Positions 39,644 to 49,995 of a stretch of 64,000 bases of DNA are shown here, piece by piece. This DNA comes from Microcoleus sp. FACHB-672 (lineage in GTDB: Bacteria; Cyanobacteriota; Cyanobacteriia; Cyanobacteriales; Oscillatoriaceae), in contig NZ_JACJOU010000015.1 of NCBI RefSeq assembly GCF_014695725.1, forward strand, positions 186,001 to 250,000, written 5' to 3'. Position numbers and translations under genes: made by a program. Position 1 is the first letter of the stretch. Each line of letters opens with the position of its first letter. Under the pieces are notes generated by a model. The model saw only the letters and a program-made list of their open reading frames with translations, had not been told where the DNA came from and ran no database searches.

Positions 39644-40420
39644 ATGAGTGCAGAACAAAAGTTGACGAAGCAAACCGAGCTGCTCAACCGGCTGGTGATT
39701 GATCGCCGGACAGCAGACGAAGTCGGGCGTGTCGAGCAATTGTGGCTCGTCCCTCAATCCCATTTAGTGATGGGGCTTAGTTGCAAATCAGGCTTTTTGG
39801 GCAAAAACAAACGCGCCTTTAGTTGGGCGCAAATTGAGAGCATTGGGGCTGATAGCATTATGGTTAACACCAGTGCTGACGCCATCGATCCAGAAAAGTC
39901 TGATGCAATCGTTTCTTTGATCGGTCATGAAGTTTGGACAGAAAGTGGTAATAAAGTAGGCAAGCTCGTCGATTACTTGCTCGTTCCCCAAACCGGCACT
40001 GTCGTCTATTACCTGTTTAGTTCTAGTGGCTGGCGTGGGGTGATGGAGGGAATTTACCTACTGCCCCCGGAAGCAGTATCCAGCGCCGGCAGCAAACGAG
40101 TGATTGTCAAAGACGATGCTGTGGTGAACCCCCATCAGTACGCGGCGGGACTGACCGAAAAAGTAGGTCAAGCAGCAGAGTATTTGCAAGAAGATTATGA
40201 AAAAACTGTGGATCACTGGGAAAATTTAAAGCGCCGGACGCAAGCCGGCACGGAAGGCGTGAAGCGGGGCGCGCAACAACTGGCGGAGGAACTCCAAGAA
40301 AGAGCACAAGAGGTGCAAGCCCAAGTGCAAACTCGCCGGCACAACCCGTCGGAACCGACAGCCATTGAGCCAGCTGAGGAAGTGACGATTCAGCCATCTA
40401 AGGAGCAAGACATCCTTTAA
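39644..40420 (+). CDS. PRC-barrel domain protein
   Basis: A 258-residue soluble protein, MSAEQKLTKQTELLNRLVID onward. Two PRC-barrel-like units are visible at residues 12-90 (ADEVGRVEQLWLVPQSHLVM) and 95-175 (LIGHEVWTESGNKVGKLVDY). The C-terminal 80 residues are a charged helical tail with many Gln and Glu (QQLAEELQERAQEVQAQVQT). PRC barrels occur in reaction-centre assembly and RNA-processing proteins; the role here is unknown. The frame extends 59 codons upstream, but ATG 39644 has GAGGA at a good distance and starts at the domain, so I use it. Confidence 0.88.
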   Translation: MSAEQKLTKQTELLNRLVIDRRTADEVGRVEQLWLVPQSHLVMGLSCKSGFLGKNKRAFSWAQIESIGADSIMVNTSADAIDPEKSDAIVSLIGHEVWTESGNKVGKLVDYLLVPQTGTVVYYLFSSSGWRGVMEGIYLLPPEAVSSAGSKRVIVKDDAVVNPHQYAAGLTEKVGQAAEYLQEDYEKTVDHWENLKRRTQAGTEGVKRGAQQLAEELQERAQEVQAQVQTRRHNPSEPTAIEPAEEVTIQPSKEQDIL

Positions 40421-40461
40421 ACCGTTGATCAAGCGTACCCTGACTGGGTGAGTCGTTTTCA

Positions 40462-40516
40462 TGCCGACACCAGCGAGCGAGAGTCAGACTCACTCGACAG
40501 TGTCGGCACTTTTGTA
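40462..40516 (+). terminator. Terminator after the PRC-barrel gene
   Basis: TGCCGACAC (40462-40470) pairs with GTGTCGGCA (40500-40508), with an inner stem GAGAGT-CAG-ACTC flanked by CGAG/CTCG. CTTTTGT follows. The remaining spacer to 40831 is AT-rich with no gene. Confidence 0.78.
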
Positions 40517-40831
40517 GCGATCTGCTCAATTAAGGGTAATGCAAACATTTAAGCCCTTCTGATTTAAACCGCACTTGCAGCAGCCATTTAATTCTTGTCA
40601 TCACGTAAAAAACATAAACTATCAAAAGACCTTCTCAGCAAGAATTAATTGCCTGAATAACCAAGCTTTTTTAAAATAAATGTTAAAACTGAGAGATATT
40701 ATTAAGCTGATACTTCTTTAACGTGCAGCGAGGCTTTCTGTAAAACGCTGTCGGTGCCGGCCTATCAGGGCAAGTTAAATGCTCATTCGCTGATTAATCT
40801 CTCCAACTCACAGAAATCCTAAAAATACACA

Positions 40832-41239
40832 ATGACTGCAGTCGAAACCAAAAACACCGAATCAATTCAATATCCCCGCCGTACAATCGAACGGGCAGAA
40901 CGAGCACTGCGTTGCTCACCTTTCCAACTACAGTTATTTGCAGCGATGCGTTCACAAAGCGTTGTTCTCAATACCATCGCCGGTGAGTCTGGTATAAAGC
41001 GAGAGTATACGCACTCACCCCTGTCCGAGTTAGCTGCTGAAAATGCCCTGCTGTGGTTGATACAAGTGGGTTTATTGCGGCGGGAAGTGGATGGGCAAGG
41101 AATTACCGACGGTTTTCGCTTAACGCCCTTGGGACGGCAGTTAGTAGAAAAATGGCAGGGTTTTGGAGGCAAGCTGCCGGCTCCTACATTCAGTGATCGC
41201 CTTTATAATGCGATGAGTCGATGGTTCCGATTTTTTTAA
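40832..41239 (+). CDS. Npun_F0494-like cyanobacterial protein
   Basis: A 135-residue soluble protein: TIERAERALRCSPFQLQLFA near the N-terminus, a winged-helix-like middle (SPLSELAAENALLWLIQVGL, LLRREVDGQGITDGFRLTPL) and a C-terminus ending SRWFRFF. The layout of a short helix pair followed by LTPLGRQLVEKW suggests a DNA-binding-like fold. The name Npun_F0494 family is from memory, and no function is established. It precedes cobQ on the same strand by 98 bp. Confidence 0.72.
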   Translation: MTAVETKNTESIQYPRRTIERAERALRCSPFQLQLFAAMRSQSVVLNTIAGESGIKREYTHSPLSELAAENALLWLIQVGLLRREVDGQGITDGFRLTPLGRQLVEKWQGFGGKLPAPTFSDRLYNAMSRWFRFF

Positions 41240-41305
41240 AGAATAAAGCATGAAAGATCGACAGTAAAATTCTCCCTGCTTCTTTCCTTCGGAACCTCTG
41301 CATTG

Positions 41306-41331
41306 CTCACTCCTCACTCTTCACTCCTCAC
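41306..41331 (+). repeat. Short heptamer repeat before cobQ
   Basis: CTCACTCCTCACTCTTCACT and similar pyrimidine heptamers sit in the spacer just before the cobQ ATG. They resemble the short tandem repeats common in filamentous cyanobacteria. Confidence 0.5.
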
Positions 41332-41337
41332 GTTTAT

Positions 41338-42807
41338 ATGAAAGCCATTATGGTAGTGGGCACGACATCCCACGCTGGAAAATCTACGATAACAACAGCC
41401 CTGTGTCGCATTCTGTCGCGGCGGGGTTGGCGGGTAACGCCGTTTAAAGGTCAAAACATGGCTTTAAATGCTTATGTGACGACGAGCGGTGGCGAGATTG
41501 GTTACGCTCAAGCAGTGCAAGCTTGGGCTGCCGGCGTCACGCCTTGGGTGGAAATGAACCCAATTTTGTTGAAGCCTCAAGGCGACATGACTTCCCAGGT
41601 AATTATTAAAGGGAAATCAGTCGGTAAAGTTAGTGCGACTGATTATTACGAGCAGTATTTTGATAGAGGTTGGCAGGCAATTGAGGAATCTTTACAACAG
41701 TTAGCCGGCGAATTTGATCTAATTATCTGTGAGGGAGCCGGTAGTCCGGCTGAGATTAATCTCAAGCACCGCGACTTAACAAATATGCGTGTGGCTCGAT
41801 ATTTAAATGCCCCAACGCTGCTTGTTGTTGATATTGATAGAGGCGGTGCTTTCGCCCATGTTGTTGGCACGTTAGAGTTACTTGAACCAGAGGAACGCGC
41901 CTTAATTCGCGGAGTGGTGATCAATAAGTTTCGGGGACAGCGATCAATCCTCGATCCGGGTATTACCTGGTTAGAAAAGCGCACCGGCATTCCGGTTTTG
42001 GGTGTTATTCCCTGGATTGACCAATTCTTCCCAGCCGAAGATTCTCTATCTTTATTAGAACGTCAACCTCGTAAACTCAATAGCGAACTGACAATTGCAG
42101 TGATTCGCTTGCCTCGCATTTCTAATTTTACGGATTTTGACCCACTGGAAGCCGAATCGAGTGTCACCGTGAAATATATTGGCCCTAAACAATCTTTGGG
42201 CCATCCAGATGCCGTAATTATTCCAGGTTCTAAAACAACTATTGCTGATTTGCTGGTCCTGCAACAAACGGGAATCGCCCAAGAAATTAAAAATTATGTG
42301 GCAGCCGGCGGCACAGTCCTGGGCATTTGCGGAGGCTATCAAATGCTTGGACAAATGTTAGCTGATCCAGAGGGAATAGAAGGTCAGGAGGGCCGGTATG
42401 AAGGTCTGGGATTGTTACCCTTAAAAACTATGATTACTTCACAAAAAATTGCTCGTCAGCGGCAGGTAACTTCTAATTTGCCTCAAGTTGGGCTACCCGT
42501 AATTGGGTATGAAATTCATCAAGGTCGCACTCAAATTATCGATGATAAAATTATCACCCCGCTGTTTGATGATGTGAATTTAGGGGTTGTTGATGCTGAT
42601 CATTCGGTTTGGGGCACTTATCTCCACGGTTTATTTGACAATGGTCCTTGGCGTCGGGCTTGGTTAAATGGCTTGCGGCAACAAAGGGGTTTAAAATCCT
42701 TGGCCACCGGCATCCCCAACTACCGTGAACAACGGGAAGCTTTATTGGACTCTCTGGCAGATGTTGTGGGAGAGCATTTAGATTTAACACCAATATTGTC
42801 TCAGTAA
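41338..42807 (+). CDS. cobQ: Cobyric acid synthase
   Basis: A glutamine-dependent, ATP-using enzyme that amidates four side chains of adenosylcobyrinate a,c-diamide in cobalamin biosynthesis. The 489 residues have an N-terminal dethiobiotin-synthetase-like ATPase domain (MVVGTTSHAGKSTITTALCR, FKGQNMALNA, EGAGSPAEINL). A C-terminal class I glutamine amidotransferase domain follows, with the catalytic Cys in GTVLGICGGYQMLGQM and the His in GTYLHGLFDN. The length is normal. A small ferredoxin gene follows in the same direction after 83 bp. Confidence 0.97.
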   Translation: MKAIMVVGTTSHAGKSTITTALCRILSRRGWRVTPFKGQNMALNAYVTTSGGEIGYAQAVQAWAAGVTPWVEMNPILLKPQGDMTSQVIIKGKSVGKVSATDYYEQYFDRGWQAIEESLQQLAGEFDLIICEGAGSPAEINLKHRDLTNMRVARYLNAPTLLVVDIDRGGAFAHVVGTLELLEPEERALIRGVVINKFRGQRSILDPGITWLEKRTGIPVLGVIPWIDQFFPAEDSLSLLERQPRKLNSELTIAVIRLPRISNFTDFDPLEAESSVTVKYIGPKQSLGHPDAVIIPGSKTTIADLLVLQQTGIAQEIKNYVAAGGTVLGICGGYQMLGQMLADPEGIEGQEGRYEGLGLLPLKTMITSQKIARQRQVTSNLPQVGLPVIGYEIHQGRTQIIDDKIITPLFDDVNLGVVDADHSVWGTYLHGLFDNGPWRRAWLNGLRQQRGLKSLATGIPNYREQREALLDSLADVVGEHLDLTPILSQ

Positions 42808-42890
42808 GCATAAAAAGTTAGGGGAAAATTTTCTTTTCCCCCTTGATTAAACTTTTCTTTATTCCAGAGAGAATAGCTAATCGTTAAATT

Positions 42891-43130
42891 ATGAGCGTTT
42901 CAATTCGATTTTTACCGGATAATGTGACAGTAGAAGCCGAGGTTGGAGAACCGATTTTGGATGTTGCTGAGCGTGCCGGTGTTTCTATTCCCACCGGCTG
43001 CCTGATGGGTTCCTGTCACGCCTGCGAAGTGGAAATTGAGGATGGGCCAACGATTTGTTCTTGTATCACCGGCGTTCCACCGGGTCGAGAAAAGTTAACC
43101 ATTAATCTTTATAGTGATCCAAGTTGGTAA
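42891..43130 (+). CDS. Small [2Fe-2S] ferredoxin
   Basis: A 79-residue protein with the beta-grasp ferredoxin fold. The cluster ligands are CLMGSCHAC (C-x4-C-x2-C, residues 37-45) and one of the two Cys in TICSC near residue 60. It is shorter than the photosynthetic PetF (about 97 residues) and lacks its acidic C-terminal helix. It probably serves a dedicated reductase rather than photosystem I. It follows cobQ on the same strand, which hints at, but does not prove, a link to corrin metabolism. Confidence 0.9.
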   Translation: MSVSIRFLPDNVTVEAEVGEPILDVAERAGVSIPTGCLMGSCHACEVEIEDGPTICSCITGVPPGREKLTINLYSDPSW

Positions 43131-43415
43131 ACCTTGCGGTTTAAATTAATTTGATGGAGATGAAAGGGAAGGTCTGGGCCAGCCGGCATTCTTCGCTTTT
43201 GCTTTGATTCGCCCCTTTTTAAACTCACTTTTATTGAGGCCGATTAGAGTTACTCTCTCTTAAATTTTAAGTTTATTAGTAATTATTATTATGTAACTTG
43301 TGATACATTAAATTAAAGAGTTTTATGGGAATTTGCAAATTATAAAAATTCATATAATTAATTAGTTATATTATAAATAATAAACTTAAGCGTAAAAATT
43401 TAATATCAATTAACA

Positions 43416-45179
43416 ATGATGCAATTTAGCAACTTTTCGATTTATTCTCCCAACTTTAACGATGTTATCGACCGCTCTCCGCTCATTGTGACTCCGGATA
43501 CTTCCTTAGTTGATGTTATTACATTAATGGGTAAAATTCGAGAGAGCTGTCCGGTAGATAAGCCTACTTTAATTGATTTTAATTTTATTAATAAAGCTCA
43601 AGATAATTGCGTTTTAGTCATGAAAGAATCGCAATTATTGGGAATGTTTACCGAGCGAGATGTTGTGCGCTTGAGTGCTGGGGGCGGCAATTTAAACAAT
43701 ACAACCATTGCCGAAGTTATGACGTCAGAAGTTATAACCTTAGAAAAATCCAAGTTTCAAGATATTTTTTCCGCGCTTTCTTTGATGCGAGAGCATCAAA
43801 TTCGTCATTTGCCAGTGGTGGAGGATAACGGCGCAGTCTTAGGAGTGATAACATCGGCAAGTATTCGCAAAGTGCTGCACCCTTTTAATCTTTTAAAGAT
43901 GCGATCAATTCAGGAAGTGATGAGCCACGAAGTCTTCACTGCGCTGCCTAGCGCATCTTTACTCCAGCTTGCTGAAATTATGTCCAACCATAAGGTGAGT
44001 TGTGTTGTTATTTGCGATTCGTTAAGAAGTGAACCTCATAAAATTCCTATTGGGATTGTTACAGAACGCGATATTGTGCAATTTCAAGCGCTTGATTTGG
44101 ATTTAACAAAAACTCAGGCTGTTACTGTAATGAGTAGACCCCTGTTTAACTTAAATCCAGACGATTCTTTGTGGGTTGCTCATCAGGCAATGCAGCAAAG
44201 ATCAGTACGGCGACTGGTTGTGACAAGTCAGCAAGGGTATCTTGTCGGACTAGTCACTCAAACAACTTTGTTACGAGTCTTTGATCCGATAGAAATGTAT
44301 AGCGTGATCGAAGTTTTGCACCAGTCAGTAGAAGATCGTACCGTAAAATTAAAGCAAGCAAATCAGCAATTGCAAAAGGAAATTTTAGAGCGTCATCGCG
44401 TCGAAAAAGAACTAAAGAAAGCACTGGATAAAGAAAAAGAACTGAATGAGTTAAAATCTCGATTTACTTCGATGGTCAGTCACGAGTTCCGAAATCCGCT
44501 AACAGTAATTATCTGTTATAGTCAATTGCTGGGGAAATATAGAACGCAATTAACGGAAGATAAAATATTAATGTATCTGGCGAATCTTGAAAGAACTGCA
44601 AGATACATGAACGAGTTAATAGATGATTTGTTGATCATTGGGGGAACAGAAGCGGGGAAAATGGAATTTAACCCGGCCCCATTAGATTTGGTCGAGTTAT
44701 GCCAAGCTTTGGTCAAAGAACAGCAGATGGGAAATAAGCCTCAGCCAACGATTATCTTTAAATGTCAAGAATCGTTTTCTGATGTTTGCATGGATGCGAA
44801 ACTGCTGAGACATATTTTGAGTAATTTGTTGGGGAATGCTTGCAAGTATTCTCCGGAAGATAGCCGGGTTTATTTTTCTCTGTCTCGCCAAAATGGCAAG
44901 GCAATTTTTCAAATCCGCGACTGGGGAATTGGCATTCCCTTAGAAGCTCAGGAAAGATTGTTTGAATCCTTTCATCGAGCGAGTAATGTTGGCAATATCC
45001 CAGGCACCGGCTTAGGACTTACCATTGTGAAAAAATGTGTAGATTTGCAAGGCGGTGAGATGACGGTTGAGAGTGAAGTTGGCATGGGAACCACTTTTAC
45101 AGTCAAGCTACCTTGTCATCAACAAAAACCGGAAATGGTTCCTACCGGCAAATTTGAAGTAGAGGATACAGTGAGATAG
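43416..45179 (+). CDS. CBS-domain sensor histidine kinase
   Basis: A 587-residue soluble sensor kinase. The N-terminal 290 residues hold four CBS motifs as two pairs (MLGMFTERDVVRLSAGGGNL, HQIRHLPVVEDNGAVLGVIT, IPIGIVTERDIVQ, SVRRLVVTSQQGYLVGLVTQ), which usually bind adenine nucleotides. A coiled-coil linker leads to HisKA (MVSHEFRNPLTVIICYSQLL, phospho-acceptor His near residue 350) and HATPase (LLGNACKYSP, DWGIGIPLEAQ, GTGLGLTIVKK). There is no transmembrane helix and no adjacent response regulator, so it is an orphan kinase that may sense energy state (inference). The 43131-43415 spacer before it is AT-rich and empty. Confidence 0.94.
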   Translation: MMQFSNFSIYSPNFNDVIDRSPLIVTPDTSLVDVITLMGKIRESCPVDKPTLIDFNFINKAQDNCVLVMKESQLLGMFTERDVVRLSAGGGNLNNTTIAEVMTSEVITLEKSKFQDIFSALSLMREHQIRHLPVVEDNGAVLGVITSASIRKVLHPFNLLKMRSIQEVMSHEVFTALPSASLLQLAEIMSNHKVSCVVICDSLRSEPHKIPIGIVTERDIVQFQALDLDLTKTQAVTVMSRPLFNLNPDDSLWVAHQAMQQRSVRRLVVTSQQGYLVGLVTQTTLLRVFDPIEMYSVIEVLHQSVEDRTVKLKQANQQLQKEILERHRVEKELKKALDKEKELNELKSRFTSMVSHEFRNPLTVIICYSQLLGKYRTQLTEDKILMYLANLERTARYMNELIDDLLIIGGTEAGKMEFNPAPLDLVELCQALVKEQQMGNKPQPTIIFKCQESFSDVCMDAKLLRHILSNLLGNACKYSPEDSRVYFSLSRQNGKAIFQIRDWGIGIPLEAQERLFESFHRASNVGNIPGTGLGLTIVKKCVDLQGGEMTVESEVGMGTTFTVKLPCHQQKPEMVPTGKFEVEDTVR

Positions 45180-45265
45180 TTGATCAGCGGTTTCTGATTC
45201 TCTTGTGTCGAGATTTCGCAAGAAGCAAATTTGACAAATTTGCGTGTGAAATCGAAATTTTAACT

Positions 45266-45718
45266 TTAAATAGATGAGCCGGCATTCGCCTGCAAGGCAT
45301 ATTCTCGAAATCGCTCTAAATCGGCTTGAATCGTCGATTCAACGGCACGACCTAAAAATAAATTATCCATTAACTGGCCGATAATTCCTGGAATCGCGTA
45401 GGAAATGGTTAATTTAACAATACTGCTGCCGTGCCGATCATAAAAACGAACCGCACCTCGATTGGGTAAACCATCTACAGATTCCCACTGAATAATTTGA
45501 TGGGGAACGATCTTTGTAATCTTGGAAAGCCAGCTAAATTCTAAACTGCCGGTGGCGAGTTTCCAGCGAGATAAATCTGGGTCATCTTCCAAAACTTTGA
45601 CAGAATCAATCCACTTCATCCAGCGCGGCATTTGCTCTAAGTCAGACCAGAGTTTCCACGACAGTTCAATTGGAACCGCTACTTCTACCTGTACACTATG
45701 CTCTAACCAATTAGACAT
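45266..45718 (-). CDS. SRPBCC-family (polyketide-cyclase-like) protein
   Basis: A 150-residue START/Bet v 1-like fold: MSNWLEHSVQVEVAVPIELS, WKLWSDLEQMPRWMKWIDSV and the C-terminal helix QADLERFREYAL. These domains bind hydrophobic ligands. It sits 72 bp downstream of zds on the same strand, an arrangement I recall from other cyanobacteria, which suggests a carotenoid or lipid link. No catalytic residue can be named. Confidence 0.88.
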   Translation of the reverse strand: MSNWLEHSVQVEVAVPIELSWKLWSDLEQMPRWMKWIDSVKVLEDDPDLSRWKLATGSLEFSWLSKITKIVPHQIIQWESVDGLPNRGAVRFYDRHGSSIVKLTISYAIPGIIGQLMDNLFLGRAVESTIQADLERFREYALQANAGSSI

Positions 45719-45790
45719 TCGATTTTAGATTTTAAATAGGGAATGGGGACTGGGGATAAAAAATTTCCTATCCCCATTTATCTGACTTTG

Positions 45791-47266
45791 TTAATTGAAA
45801 CCGGCACTTACCAGCGGTTTCGCCACAATATTTTGTGCATTATCCAAAATTGCCCTGGCCGCTTGCCGTCCGGAAATTGTCGCACCTTCCATACTATCGA
45901 TATAATCTTGCTGCGTGTAGCTGCCGGCTAAAAAGAAATTAGCAACCGGCGTCTTTTGCGGCGGACGGTAGGGGTCCATCCCTGGTGCTTCCCGATACAG
46001 CGATTGTGCCAGCTTCACCACACTGTACCAGGTCATGTTCAGCTCTCGTGAAGATGGGAAAAGGTCGTGAACTTGCTTGAGAACGTGCTGAGCAATCGCC
46101 TCATTGCTTTCTTTAATAAACGGATCTCCTGGCGTCAGCACTAACTGTAACAGAGAACCTTGCCCTTGCCGGTAGTAATCCCCCGGACTGGTTAACGCCA
46201 AATCTGCAAAACAGGAAAAGTCGGCATCGGCTGTATAAAGCAAATTATCGATTCCGACTGCCTGTTTGAGTTGTGTGCGCTTTTCGGCATCTTCTAGTTC
46301 TGTCACCCAGCCATCAAACCGCAGTTGCACCGTCGCCACCGGCACGGTATCCAACTTATAAATATTGTCAAACTCCGGCCATTTGCGCCATGCTTGCGGC
46401 AAAATCTTCTGAATACCGGGCACATCGCAGGCGAACACATAAGCATCGGCTGTGATCGTTTCTTCTGTTTCGCCGGCTGCCACCACAATGCCGGTGACTC
46501 GCGTTTCCCCGCCGGCATCCTCAAAGAACACATCCCGCACCCTGCGCCGCGTATGAATTTTACCGCCCCGCGCCTCTATATAGTTAACAATCGGTTTGTG
46601 TAAATACTCATTCGGCGAACCTTCCAGCATTCGCAACACCGATGCCTCAGTTTTGGCTGCGAAAAACTGGAAAATGGTCAACATACACCGGGCAGAAATA
46701 TTTTCGCAATCAATAAAACCCAATGCGTAAGCGATGGGGTTCCACATCCGCTTGAGACTGCCATCGTTCCCCCCTTGCTTGCGGAACCAATCGGCAAAAC
46801 TGATGCGATCCAGTTCGCGGATGGTTTTCATTGCCCCCTCAAAGTCAATCAGACCCCGGACAATGGGGCTGGTGCTGAGTGCAAGGGAATTGTGAAATTT
46901 ATCTTGCAAGGATAGTTGAGAGGTAGTGAAAAAGGCTTTGAGACCGTGAAAAGGTGCGCCGGTGAAGAAGCGGAAGTCTAAAGCGCCGGTGATGCCACCC
47001 CGATTGATAAAAATGTGGGTGTGTTCTTTTAAGCGCAAGTTGTCCAGTGCACCCACCTTCTTCATCAAATCAAACAGCTGGTAGTAGCAGCCGAAAAAGA
47101 CGTGCAACCCCATTTCAACGTGGTTGCCTTCGGGGTCAACCCAACTGCCTACTTTGCCACCCACAAAAGGCCGAGACTCAAAGATTTCGACTTCGTGGCC
47201 GGCATCGACTAAATCAACTGCCGTGGCCATCCCTGCCAGTCCCGCGCCGACGATCGCTACTCGCAT
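45791..47266 (-). CDS. zds: 9,9'-di-cis-zeta-carotene desaturase
   Basis: A 491-residue FAD-dependent membrane-associated desaturase converting zeta-carotene to lycopene via neurosporene. The dinucleotide-binding start is [20 protein letters not shown], followed by [16 protein letters not shown], the plant-type CrtP/CrtQ signature. FMG-like residues [20 protein letters not shown] and the C-terminal FAD motif [20 protein letters not shown] are intact. [15 protein letters not shown] and HVFFG favour zds over phytoene desaturase. Also called crtQ. The SRPBCC gene follows, probably in an operon. Confidence 0.95.
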   Translation of the reverse strand: MRVAIVGAGLAGMATAVDLVDAGHEVEIFESRPFVGGKVGSWVDPEGNHVEMGLHVFFGCYYQLFDLMKKVGALDNLRLKEHTHIFINRGGITGALDFRFFTGAPFHGLKAFFTTSQLSLQDKFHNSLALSTSPIVRGLIDFEGAMKTIRELDRISFADWFRKQGGNDGSLKRMWNPIAYALGFIDCENISARCMLTIFQFFAAKTEASVLRMLEGSPNEYLHKPIVNYIEARGGKIHTRRRVRDVFFEDAGGETRVTGIVVAAGETEETITADAYVFACDVPGIQKILPQAWRKWPEFDNIYKLDTVPVATVQLRFDGWVTELEDAEKRTQLKQAVGIDNLLYTADADFSCFADLALTSPGDYYRQGQGSLLQLVLTPGDPFIKESNEAIAQHVLKQVHDLFPSSRELNMTWYSVVKLAQSLYREAPGMDPYRPPQKTPVANFFLAGSYTQQDYIDSMEGATISGRQAARAILDNAQNIVAKPLVSAGFN

Positions 47267-47469
47267 TCTGCCTGTCCTGTTGAATTTCTTTACATATTTT
47301 AATTGGAATGGGGAATTGAGAAATGCTGATTATGCTGCTAAACGAACGCCCATCTCATTGACTTAGGCCGGCAAGTGAGTAAAAATCCTTAGTGCCTTTT
47401 CCCTAGCTGAGTTCATCTGCTCATCCCAGCGAGTAAAGATGGCCACCCAATTTTTATTATTGACAAACC

Positions 47470-49995
47470 TTATAACATATGCTGCTTGATAAACGAAAGA
47501 TCTACCGAGCCGAAATTGATCACCAAAGCAACATTTAAATTTTCCAAAGATTTCACAAACCACAAAATTTCATTAACTTTGTGAGATTCATAGTGGTTAA
47601 ACAGAATAGACAATCGTTTTTCCAGATAAGGTTTGACATGACGAGAAAGTAGCACAATCTTGAGGAGCAAACTTGTGGTTCCCAAAGGGCCAATATTAGA
47701 AATCAGATCGATAAAAACATAGTGGTTGGGTGATTGTGAACTTTCCACTACCAGGAAATTAAACAACTGAGTGCAAGTTCGCATCAGTAAAAAGTCGTTT
47801 AATTTGTGAGAATCACTTTCTGGGCAAGTGTTTTTCAGTTGTTTAGACAGCCGGCTGTTAAACTGGCGCTTTCCGTAGTCGGGTTCAATGGAACCGATCA
47901 AGTATTCGTATAAATCTGCTTTGAAATCCCGGTAAGTTTGAGTTTGGCTTGTGTGCGTCAAGAACACTTGAGCCAAGTCCCGGTAAGTATAAGAGCCTTC
48001 AACTTTTCCGACAAATTGTCTTAAAGCCAAATAGAGTTCCCGATCTGTCAACAGGGTGGGGTTTGGCACCGGCTGTATAATTCGCGCTGCTTTGGTTGAA
48101 GAAGCCTTAGCCGCAACTTGCACTCGCCTTACCAAATAAGTTACATAATGAGAAAGATTGACTTCAAACTGCCACTGCTTTTCTGATTGAATGTGGCGAA
48201 TTGTTTGCTGATGTTCGTAAGAGCTATCTTGACTTAACAGAGAATGGGTGTATAAGTAAGGATAGCGAGAAATCATTCGGCCTAAAGAAAGATTAACGGG
48301 TTTAGTCTCACTTTCCGGACTGGCTGACACCACTTGAATCAAGCGTTGTAATGTCTGGTATTCTTCGCTCTTGGTAAATAGAGATACCTGTTCTCGCAAG
48401 CGTTTAATAGATTTAGAACGAGTATTTTGCGCTCTATAAAATGCGGGAGAATCCTTAAATAAAGCAACCACATCAGCAACAACAGATTGCTGTTGGGAGT
48501 GCATTTGCCAGCGGTTAATTAGGATGTGGCAACAGCGGTTGAGAATATACTTAAAGTCTTGATCATTGCGTAAGCTATTAATAATCCTGTCAAGCGCTTC
48601 TGCAATCTCTGTATCCGAATATTCTGTGCCGTCGATAAACAACTTGCGAAAGCGTTCTATCGATTGGCTAGGTGATTCTATTTGTACCGTGTAGAGCAGG
48701 TGATCGTATAACGCTTGCTCATCACTACTCGTGCGCCGGTTTTCAGCAATTTTAGCATTTGCAAATTGATGGGATCTCGGAGGAGCCAATCTTTTGGTCG
48801 TTAAAGCTTGTTTTTGATCGGCACTCAAAACCGGATAACTCTCAGCGCTTAATCTTTTATTGCCGGCTCCTTCATTTCGCAAATTTTCTACTTCTTTTTC
48901 TACCCAACTTCCATTAAAAATGGATTCATAAATACGATTATAGACAATTAACTTGCTATTTTTCTTTACTACTAATCCCGAGAGTCGCAATTCTACCTGT
49001 TCTGGTGTTTCCTCAGCCGTAATTTCGCCATTGAGCAAAATTTGCTGGTAGAGCAATAGAAGCCGGCTGCTGCTATTGCGACTTTCCAGAAGGCGATCCC
49101 GGATTGTCTTCAAATGTTCGGGTTCATCGTGCGCTTCCCAGGTTTCGATAATGCGCGTTCGCACTAAATTTTCTACCCATTCAGCTTCACAGCCGGCTGG
49201 AATATAAAAAGGTAACGTCGTCACCAATTGGCAAAGTTTTTGAGTGAGAAAAGGTTGGCCTCCCGTCCAATTCAATATTTCTTGAAACACTGCCTGGGGA
49301 TTGTTTGCTTTCGGTGTTAATCCTTGGACTAAAGGCAAACTTTCCGGCATTTGAAAGCCTGTGAGTTGAATAGCACGACCAATATTAAACGGAGTGCGAT
49401 TTTTATCTTGGATTAACTCCGAGGGTGTTGCAACCCCCAGGAAAGCAAACGTAAGGCGGTTGTAGGCGGGATGATCGGCGCGATAATTATAACAAACGCG
49501 AATGGCAGCAAAAAAATCATCTACTCGGAAATCTAAGCTGAGGATGCTGTCAACTCCATCGACAAAAATAACGATATTTTGAGAAAATTGCGTTAAGACG
49601 ACTTGTTCGATAAACTCGCTAAACCGTTGCGCGGGAGAGAGCAAATCACGTTCGCGCCACCACTCCCGTAAATTAATTTTACCGGCAAGATTGAAACCGA
49701 TTGCTAAGGAGCGAATAATGCCGGCATACCACTGTAGTGGGGTAAGATTTTGGCAGCCGATCTTCGTCAAATCAATGGCAGCACAGGCAACGCCTTCCGC
49801 TTGCAGCCGGCGCAGCGTTCGCACCCGCAAACTCGATTTACCCATTTGCCGAGAATTGAACACATAACAAAACTCGCCGGCTTTCAACCCCTCATAGAGA
49901 TCCCAGTCCGCCTGCCGCTGCACATAGGTTGGTGCATTGGCTGCTAAACTCCCTCCGACTTGGTAGTCGCAGGCTAAACTGTTTTTTGTTGTCAT
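47470..49995 (-). CDS. AAA-like ATPase fused to a cyanobacterial helical domain
   Basis: About 841 residues. The N-terminal half (about 1-395) is an AAA-like (AAA_35-type) ATPase: [20 protein letters not shown], a P-loop [20 protein letters not shown], Walker [12 protein letters not shown] and [15 protein letters not shown] short linker leads to a helical C-terminal part (about 420-841) starting [20 protein letters not shown], with [19 protein letters not shown] recall this second part as a separate conserved cyanobacterial protein. No effector such as TIR, CHAT or WD40 is visible. Upstream codons extend the frame to 50100, but ATG 49995 precedes the domain start. Its function is unknown. Confidence 0.85.
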   Translation of the reverse strand: MTTKNSLACDYQVGGSLAANAPTYVQRQADWDLYEGLKAGEFCYVFNSRQMGKSSLRVRTLRRLQAEGVACAAIDLTKIGCQNLTPLQWYAGIIRSLAIGFNLAGKINLREWWRERDLLSPAQRFSEFIEQVVLTQFSQNIVIFVDGVDSILSLDFRVDDFFAAIRVCYNYRADHPAYNRLTFAFLGVATPSELIQDKNRTPFNIGRAIQLTGFQMPESLPLVQGLTPKANNPQAVFQEILNWTGGQPFLTQKLCQLVTTLPFYIPAGCEAEWVENLVRTRIIETWEAHDEPEHLKTIRDRLLESRNSSSRLLLLYQQILLNGEITAEETPEQVELRLSGLVVKKNSKLIVYNRIYESIFNGSWVEKEVENLRNEGAGNKRLSAESYPVLSADQKQALTTKRLAPPRSHQFANAKIAENRRTSSDEQALYDHLLYTVQIESPSQSIERFRKLFIDGTEYSDTEIAEALDRIINSLRNDQDFKYILNRCCHILINRWQMHSQQQSVVADVVALFKDSPAFYRAQNTRSKSIKRLREQVSLFTKSEEYQTLQRLIQVVSASPESETKPVNLSLGRMISRYPYLYTHSLLSQDSSYEHQQTIRHIQSEKQWQFEVNLSHYVTYLVRRVQVAAKASSTKAARIIQPVPNPTLLTDRELYLALRQFVGKVEGSYTYRDLAQVFLTHTSQTQTYRDFKADLYEYLIGSIEPDYGKRQFNSRLSKQLKNTCPESDSHKLNDFLLMRTCTQLFNFLVVESSQSPNHYVFIDLISNIGPLGTTSLLLKIVLLSRHVKPYLEKRLSILFNHYESHKVNEILWFVKSLENLNVALVINFGSVDLSFIKQHML

